DNA from: Terana coerulea
Taxonomy: Eukaryota; Basidiomycota; Agaricomycetes; Polyporales; Phanerochaetaceae
Direction: 5' to 3'
DNA: 16,839 nucleotides
Assembly: GCA_024811115.1 (NCBI GenBank)
Contig: JAKOGH010000011.1
Coordinates: 1-16,839, forward strand
Of the stretch, positions 11,601-16,839 are shown piece after piece. The position numbers and the translations under genes were made by a program. Under the pieces are notes generated by a model that was not told the origin of the DNA, did no database searches, and saw nothing but the letters and a program-made list of their open reading frames with translations. The stretch's first letter is position 1; each line of letters starts with the position of its first letter.

Positions 11601-14255
11601 CGAAAGTGTCTGCTGAGCTTTGACGGGAGTCCGGACAGTGTCGGCCGCTGTCGTCGACCCAGCTGCCAGCTTCTTGCCGATCCACCGCACTGCAGAGTTG
11701 AATATTCCTGGAGACTGCCTGACCTCATCGTGAGATCCTGTATCCACACTGGTGGTTTCCGATGAAGTCTGGCTATTGACCAACAACCCTGAAGAACTGT
11801 GCTGGGCATACAAGTCCATGAATTTGTCCTTCTGAAGCCTGAACGCTTTGGTGGGAACGCTGTCCAGGTCTTCTCGGCTGCGGATTTTGTGCACCCAGCT
11901 GCGAAGGTCTACAACTCGATTAGGTAGGAGAGAATCGACTGTTCGTGCGGACTCAGCATCCCGATGTAAAATAAAATAAAAACGGAGCACTTGACTACCT
12001 TCTGTCACGACACCTAATCCGTCTGCCTGTAGATCCCGCCTCGAGAATATGCTAACGGTACTTGATCAGCATCTCAGCAAATTAGCCACGCAGCCAAAAT
12101 TCTCACTCTAAGCCTGTTATCACCACTTCCACCATCTCCTGCCAAAGCCATGCTACCAAATGGGGATGACGGTCATGCGCCGCCTCCTCAAAGCCACGCA
12201 ACGTCTGCGTTCGTCGTGTTTGTGCATAGCCCACGGCTGCCTGGCGCGATGCGCGCATACAAGCGTCCTCACGCGAAGCCACTGAGGACAGCTCGTGATT
12301 GAGCAAAATCGTCACAGCTTCCTCAGGGAGGGACTCATCAAGCTGGAAAGACTTCGACCTTCTACAGAAAGATCAGAGGCTGCATGGTCCCAAGTGTCTG
12401 AAGCTTACATCATGTCGCCCAACATAAAACTACTATACGTCCGACTGATTTCCGCCTGCTTGATCATCGCTGGCTGGTAAGCGATAGTCATCAAGCCGAG
12501 CATCTTCTCCCCGCTATCAGTCGCGGTGCAACCATGGTCGGAGCAACAGGGATGCTATCAGGCAAGGCAGCAGGTGGTATATCGAGGTCCCAAAGCTGAA
12601 GACCCGAAGTTAGCCGCAATGCAGATGTGGAGCTAGGCAGCTGAGTCACCTCAAAGCCAGGCCGGATGGTAATGTTCTCCTCTTCCTCTTGGGTCTTCAT
12701 AACCTCGCACGAGAATAGTCTATCCGCGTCTTCGTCCAGCTCCGCGATGTCTTCGGATGAGTTGTATCCAAAATCCAGCTTGTCGGCGTGATCGTCTGAG
12801 ATCAGCGCCAACAACTGATCGGTTGTCTTCGTCAGGTAGCTTGACGGACAGGATAATGAGTTGGTTATGGATTTCCAATGGACGCCAGGGATCGAACTTA
12901 CCGCATGAATGTTACTCGGTTCTTCTGCACCTCGGAGGCCGCGCCGTCATCCCAAGTGGTGTCCTCAGGCCAGAAAATTACGTATATACGGTCCCGAAGC
13001 ACGTCCCGGAATAGATACAGTCCTGGCTTGAGTGTGCGAGATGCCGGCATTTCGTCACGACCTTCGCTCATGATCTCGGCGCTGCGCGGAAAAAGTCAGT
13101 GATTATATGCAACCTCCACATCTGAGCGGAACATACGTCTTGTCACTAATCAACTCCATATCCCGAAGGAACCTGATGATCTCGCTCCTGCTACCGTACA
13201 GACCTTGCGGTTTAAGCTCGTACTGGTCCAAGGCCCGAAAATCGACATGCGTCATTGACTGGTAGGCTCCCGGACAGACATCATTCACGAATCGCCCAAA
13301 AGCATCTTGCGCGATCACAATCTTGTCCACTATAAAAATCTCAGCGAATCCCTGAGAGTATCGTGACATGTCAACCCACCGAGGCCACCGCTACCTACTT
13401 CGCTCACTAGATCAAGCATCCGATACAGACCAGTGATGGAGTCTGCAAGACTCAGCGGGACGGAGACGTCGGGCGTATAGGACTCTGCCATGTCAGGCTC
13501 GACGACTTCGCTCTGAGTTGCCAGAGTCCCGAGGCCAAGATCGAGGGTGATGTCGAGAACGGCGGACGTCGATGCTTCAGCGCCATCGCTGGAGGCACCC
13601 GTGAACTCCATATGTGCCAGTGCATTCGTATCTGTGAGAGGCTGAGGGTCGAAAGGCGCGTTCGCGATGAGCAGAAGACCTTGTCCAGGACCGTTTGTAT
13701 CGGCTAGGCTACTAATCCCAGCCACTATAGCATCCTCTTCGGCTTCTACGACAGGAAAGACGGCCTTCACAAAAGCCTCTTCAGCAGCAGCAGGCGTCGA
13801 TGCAGTTGCGGCACTCTCCAGAGCCAGCCCGGCAGCACTTGAAGATGGAAGCGCAACACGCTCAACGTCCACCTGCGGTGTTGCCGCACTCGGTGCAGAT
13901 GACTTGACGGACAACCTTCCATCGTTCAAATCAAACAAGGTGGGCGTTGCCTTTGACGTTGAAAGCGTAGCCGGTGGTGCCGACTGTTAATCCCAACATG
14001 AGGAAAATCAGACTACACGAGGACACGAGACGCACCTCAGCCGGAGACAAAATCGGCACGGCTGTGTAAACGTGACAATGAGCACGGTCAAGGCCGTTGC
14101 GGGTACGTAGACTTACCCGACGTTGCCTTGCCAGAAGTGCCCAGACCGGGAATGAGGGGTGCACTCCATTTCCTCTTTGCTTTTCCACGACGATCTTGCG
14201 ACGACTTTCACCGGAAGGTCCATGCCCACGTAAACAGCGAGTACTCACCGGTCAT
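4757..14255 (-). CDS. Giant multi-exon protein: helical block, propeller-like block, GBP/VLIG-like GTPase, Cys/His-rich region, C-terminal vWA (copy B)
   Basis: Exons (minus): 14255-14249, 14194-14117, 14061-14036, 13983-13380, 13329-13137, 13081-12902, 12839-12409, 12361-12107, 12051-11999, 11938-11329, 11280-11219, 11162-10976, 10927-10708, 10646-10444, 10381-9550, 9495-9471, 9417-9274, 9226-9153, 9089-8955, 8904-8867, 8807-8582, 8530-8506, 8456-8356, 8292-7811, 7751-7728, 7671-7593, 7528-7469, 7421-7348, 7283-7155, 7097-6980, 6927-6918, 6859-6751, 6689-6652, 6597-6461, 6405-6240, 6168-6160, 6100-6061, 6000-5984, 5925-5748, 5695-5678, 5600-5256, 5197-5108, 5054-4757 (stop TAG). All introns are GT-AG and every phase agrees once one base is restored at 12509-12512, giving about 2376 aa. 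Large GTPases of the GBP/VLIG type bind and hydrolyse GTP and often oligomerise; vWA domains bind ligands through a metal ion. No signal peptide or transmembrane segment is evident, so it is probably cytosolic. The function of the fusion is unknown to me. The intron at 11998-11939 is the least certain, because the frame stays open through it. Confidence 0.85.
5748..7959 (-). other. Long Cys/His-rich zinc-binding-like region of copy B (about residues 1682-2127)
   Basis: From residue 1682 on there are dozens of Cys and His residues in repeated clusters, for example CMLPCSECQLLC, then HEGSHDCHTSHNCPHSC, CGLPAGH, HLCGKPC, CPASEHECG, CQELC, CPITCQLCRRLC, CPAFC, EHEGPHRH, CENCGYFC and HPQEEHDTHHGS. 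The pattern of His-x-Cys and Cys-x2/3-Cys pairs recalls NF-X1-type and other zinc-chelating repeats, but does not fit one consensus throughout. The region is split into 15 short exons, including ones of 9, 10, 17 and 24 nt. It links the GTPase to the vWA domain. Binding of several zinc ions is inferred; nucleic-acid or protein binding is equally possible. Confidence 0.7.
8582..9495 (-). other. GBP/VLIG-like large GTPase domain of copy B (about residues 1314-1528)
   Basis: The P-loop (G1) is GEQSVGKS at residues 1323-1330. Its first glycine codon is split by the intron at 9470-9418, which carries a perfect TACTAAC branch site. Further on, RTTEGVWM supplies the switch I threonine. DFEG (1368-1371) is the G3 motif in the DxEG form typical of guanylate-binding proteins, atlastins and VLIGs rather than the DxxG of Ras. 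The G4 position reads IIIKDV, with KD in the place of the family's RD instead of NKxD. NFAFSRD and IVPWAVIES are further family-like patches. All nucleotide-contact motifs are present, so the domain is predicted to be active. Assignment to the VLIG-like branch is from memory of the motif set. Confidence 0.75.
9550..11280 (-). other. Beta-propeller-like block of copy B (about residues 813-1314)
   Basis: This block precedes the GTPase domain. It has repeated short beta-rich units of the kind seen in propellers: a glycine- or aspartate-containing turn followed by hydrophobic strands, for example VLLVTGDG, LLLAFDETKRRLAVCS, LHIFAFDEE, ELVLVDDVRARVFSL, SSDGSCLFTID and HLVALDVAARRLRSVAL. The spacing is irregular and there are no clear GH-WD dipeptides, so this is propeller-like rather than a confident WD40 call. 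The second half (9550 to about 9990) is more helical and carries WYESIFGSYMATK just before the P-loop. A structure prediction would settle the fold. Confidence 0.45.
11329..13329 (-). other. Conserved N-terminal core and helical/coiled-coil block of copy B (about residues 239-813)
   Basis: The exons between these positions encode a block also found in copy A. Recognisable conserved patches are FGRFVND, GAYQSMT, GLYGSRSEI, GLYLFRD and IFWPEDTTWDDG, then an acidic stretch around DEDADRLFSCEV. After these comes a mainly helical region (LDESL through FLRDKE) with long runs of Ala, Glu, Leu, Arg and Lys suited to coiled coils. I do not recognise a named domain. Conservation between the paralogues suggests a folded scaffold or oligomerisation module. 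The apparent 1-nt deletion at 12509-12512 falls within this block, just after MVAPRLIAG. Confidence 0.65.
13380..14255 (-). other. N-terminal disordered tail of copy B (about residues 1-238)
   Basis: This is the part of the copy B protein encoded by its first four exons. It starts with a basic patch (MTDRRGKAKRKW) assembled from a 7-nt and a 78-nt exon, followed by about 180 residues rich in Ala, Ser, Pro, Thr and acidic residues. It ends in the conserved block SLADSITGLYRMLDLVSE. Copy A has the same basic start and the same end block (VDSIAGMYRILDLVSE), but the low-complexity stretch between them is about 80 residues shorter and shares no obvious sequence. The tail therefore appears to evolve freely while its borders are fixed. 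I see no catalytic motif here. Confidence 0.7.
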
Positions 14256-16461
14256 GATGTTACGTTTGAGTGAGTCAACCGTATGGCGGATGCGTTTTGT
14301 ATGGTGTTCAGTTGTGTGAGTCCGCGAGATGACTGTATGCGCTCAAGACGATGCGTATCGATGGTAAAATAGCCAGATGCGTCGTGAACCCAGAGTATGT
14401 GTACGGTGGCTGCGATCAGAAGAAAGGGGTTATCTAAGTTCTTCTATATCGGAAAGAGGCAAGTATGAGCCTTGTAGAAGCCTCGTGGTAAACGCATTCA
14501 CGCACCGTCTTATTGAAAGAAGCATTCCAGCTACCTCTTCAGATTCGCTCTTCTTTAACACAAAGCCCCGCAGTCAGCGACCGAGAAATCCCAATAGACC
14601 GGGCTAAGCTGCTTGACTGTACCAAGCAACAGCCGCTAGCTTTGCGGGAAAGCTGAGTGCCCTTCCAGGCGGCTCACGTGTAGCTCAAGGTTTCATATGG
14701 TGATGTGGCTCTGATTGACTCTAAGGGAAAGAGCAATATGAATACTGAAGGACTGAGCACTGAGTACGAAAGAAATGCTGCAAAACGTACTTACCATGCG
14801 GTTTTGAACCCATAGTACCGAATCCCACACGACGACAGCGTCTCGCATTCATGCTTCGCGCGGCCATTGCTTGTCACGGATGGCATACAAGACCTTCAAA
14901 ATGAAACAGCGTCGTATTTATCGTCTCCCGAGGGTAGAATGTACATAGGACGACCCGCATACGGCCTTGCTCGTCGAGAGACTGGGTGGTGTTCGGGATT
15001 AAGCCACGAGGCCAGTTGCCAGGATGCCGGCCTGGACGCCACATTGATTGGCGCTTGGCTTCAACCCTCCGAGGGACCGACTCACAAGTCCGACCGCTCT
15101 CTTACTCAACGTCGACTGAGGACTCCCATCCTTCAAATTCAGAAAGGGTATGTTCTCTCTTTCAAATTCAGTCCTATGGTAACAGACTGCCGAAGAAATA
15201 GACGTAAAAGGCGATGTGCCTGAGATGGACCCTTCCTATTCCCCGTTCGTGGATTTGAGTGCGCTTTCGTGTAGAGTTGAAACTTGCTTGAAACGTTGGC
15301 TCAGTTACATAGACATGTTACAGCTGTCACGGTTCGTTCATGTTCCAAAACATACACGGTCAGGATATTGCCGACATACCCGAGTGCAAATCGCGCGGTC
15401 ATTCGAGAAACGATGCGGCAGTTGATACGAGCCGCAACGAGGAGATGTGTGTAGTTTCGCGTTGCCCAGCGGCCATGCACTCGTTTCGGGGGACCTTTGA
15501 AATAACGATAGCTAGAGCTTGATCGGAGCTGTTAGACCTGACTTCGGTATGAGCCCGTTAAGATTTGAGTCAACGAGCACAGCGACTCGGATCGCCGACG
15601 ATACTCCATATTCAAACTTACATGCAGCTGTGAGAAGAAGGCGGTCTTCGCACTGTGCAAGTTAGCGATTTGGTTATTATACGTGATAATTAGTCTGAGT
15701 GTTGGTCGGGTTTATTTGGCGAGAAAACGACGGCTGTAACGGTAGGAACCGGTGTCTTAAGCTGTGTCAGTAGCCCTTTCAGGGAAGCATTTCTATGTTG
15801 TGGACGTGGCTGGACGTGGCTGCCGATTGTTCGTCGGCTGGCCTAGCTCTGGTGGCGAGTCTGGCGACGTTGCTGGCTCCAGTGACGACGCTCAGGGAGA
15901 GCCAGATAGGCGCAAGATTAATGTCCGCATCAAGCATGCGCTTGGCTCCACGCCCACGAGAGAAGCACGGGCTAAAAATGGAAGGCTCTGTGACATAAAA
16001 GGGAAGAGCGTGATATCGGGAATCGCCGAGGAGCCCTTTTCGGGACGGTGAACGGATCGAAGATTTACGCGCGCACGCCCGAGCAGCCACCTCGCGCCCT
16101 CACAACTCCCGGAAGCCCTCTGTGCACGGCGAAATCATCTCTCGTGCGCGCGCGGCGACGCTGAGCAGCGCCATACACGTCTTCGATGATGCTAACAAAC
16201 ATCGGAGGGGAGCGATAAAAGGTGAGACGGTGCTCGGGCGGGGACGGCGTGAACGTTCTGGAAGCGCGAAGTGGTGGTGAGCTGCACTGAACCGATTTGA
16301 CGTCACGCGTAGGCCGACCTCGATTTCATTTTTGCAGATAGCAGCCGTAAAACGAAGCCTTCTTCTGGCGTGAATTCCCTGCCGGACCAGCTTTAATCGC
16401 CCCCTCGCGACGGAGACCACCACCTCTCCTCCTCTCACCGCCCACGACGCCCACGACGACG
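14256..16461. other. Intergenic region between the divergent copy B and right-edge genes, no recognised gene
   Basis: This is a 2.2-kb stretch flanked by two divergently transcribed starts (copy B leftward, the edge gene rightward), so it should contain both promoters. Open frames of up to 118 codons (14870-15223, 15767-16051) show no recognisable domain. An 11-bp direct repeat, TTCAAATTCAG, occurs at 15132-15142 and 15161-15171. From about 16000 rightward the base composition becomes GC-rich. I see no tRNA, transposon end or other structure. Confidence 0.5.
16398..16461 (+). promoter_or_regulatory. Pyrimidine-rich leader before the right-edge gene
   Basis: A CT- and CCACGACG-rich run immediately precedes the ATG at 16462. 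Such CT-rich leaders are common just upstream of start codons of well-expressed fungal genes. The exact transcription start cannot be read from the sequence. Confidence 0.35.
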
Positions 16462-16839
16462 ATGGCGTCCTCGGAATCGTCCTGCTCAGTACCAAACTCA
16501 ACGACGGACCTCGCCACCTCCCTCGGGCGTCCACGACCACGATACTTTGACCCTGACCGATATTCTGCTGGGTCCGGCTCTTCCTCTCCATCTTCCTCCT
16601 CCATCCTCGTCTCTCCTCGCCCTCTTTTTCGGCACCGCACAGACGAGCCCACGTTGATAGCTTCGCCAGCTCGTCCACGTTAGACTCTCCTTTCTTCGGC
16701 GCTGGTCGCCCTCTTTCGCTGGGCTATGAGGTGTGCATCCACGTTTTGACCTACCTCACACGCAGTCTAACGCGCCGCGCACAGTATGACCTTTCTCCAG
16801 ATCCTTCAAAATGGGGCGCCGAGCTGACAAAAGAGTTCA
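16462..16839 (+). CDS. 5' end of a plus-strand gene with a Ser/Pro-rich N-terminus; possibly Kre6/Skn1-like (beta-glucan synthesis)
   Basis: The gene starts at ATG 16462 (MASSESSCSVPN...) and continues past the right edge. Exon 1 ends at 16730 (LSLGYE), the intron is 16731-16784 (GTGTGC...CACAG, 54 bp), and exon 2 starts YDLSPDPSKWGAEL. The start frame and the frame that enters exon 2 differ by one base. The frame must switch between about 16570 and 16680, either through a weak intron (GTCCGG donor near 16570, acceptor GATAG near 16652) or through a 1-nt deletion, perhaps in the T-run near 16624. A disordered Ser/Pro N-terminus followed by a DPSKWGAEL-like patch recalls Kre6/Skn1-type GH16-family type II membrane proteins, which have that arrangement before their membrane anchor. 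This rests on a short patch and memory only. Confidence 0.5.

Noticed and set aside
14639..14655. Small hairpin AGCTTT-GCGGG-AAAGCT
   Set aside because: A six-base stem with no gene end or U-run beside it. Such hairpins are expected by chance.
14795..14812. Short minus-strand ATG exon followed by GTAAGT, resembling the 7-nt first exons of the paralogues
   Set aside because: The following sequence has a possible acceptor (CCCTTAG) but no conserved block of the family. It is most likely chance or a leader exon.
16100..16678. A 192-codon minus-strand frame opposite the right-edge gene
   Set aside because: Rich in Arg, Gly and Glu because it reads the CT-rich leader and Ser/Pro-coding exon backwards. 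No domain or introns.

Overview
The window looks like nuclear DNA of a filamentous basidiomycete. The minus strand carries a gene cut by about forty GT-AG introns, nearly all 45-75 bp long with GTRNGT donors and short pyrimidine-rich 3' ends. The protein architecture also matches a family I know only from mushroom-forming fungi. There is no bacterial-type operon, rRNA, tRNA or CRISPR array that I can support.

Layout. Positions 14255 down to 4757 (minus) hold a nearly complete gene (copy B). I could splice it by hand into 43 exons. Its exon lengths sum to 7130 nt, one short of 2377 codons, and one apparent 1-nt deletion in a C-run (12509-12512) accounts for the missing base. The predicted protein of about 2376 aa has, in order: a disordered N-terminus, a conserved helical block, a beta-propeller-like block, a GBP/VLIG-like large GTPase domain, a long Cys/His-rich zinc-binding-like region, and a C-terminal von Willebrand factor A (vWA) domain with a complete MIDAS. 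Positions 2788 to beyond the left edge (minus) hold the first 40% of a tandem paralogue (copy A). It keeps the intron positions, intron phases and several exact exon lengths, but contains an in-frame TAG and at least one frameshift, so it may be decaying.

Between the two copies, positions 3867-4530 are a 664-bp non-autonomous DNA transposon. It has 120-bp terminal inverted repeats and a 9-11-bp direct repeat at its ends, and looks like a Mutator-type MITE. The rest of that spacer, and 14256-16461, hold no gene I can support. At the right edge a plus-strand gene begins (ATG at 16462). Its low-complexity N-terminus and second exon weakly resemble Kre6/Skn1-type beta-glucan synthesis proteins.

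How it fits together. The main content is a tandem array of giant GTPase-zinc-vWA proteins with a fast-changing N-terminus and a conserved core. In animals, the related large GTPases (GBP, VLIG) are immune effectors. The function of the fungal fusion is not known to me, and any immunity-like role is inference. All family assignments are from motif reading and memory, with no database search.
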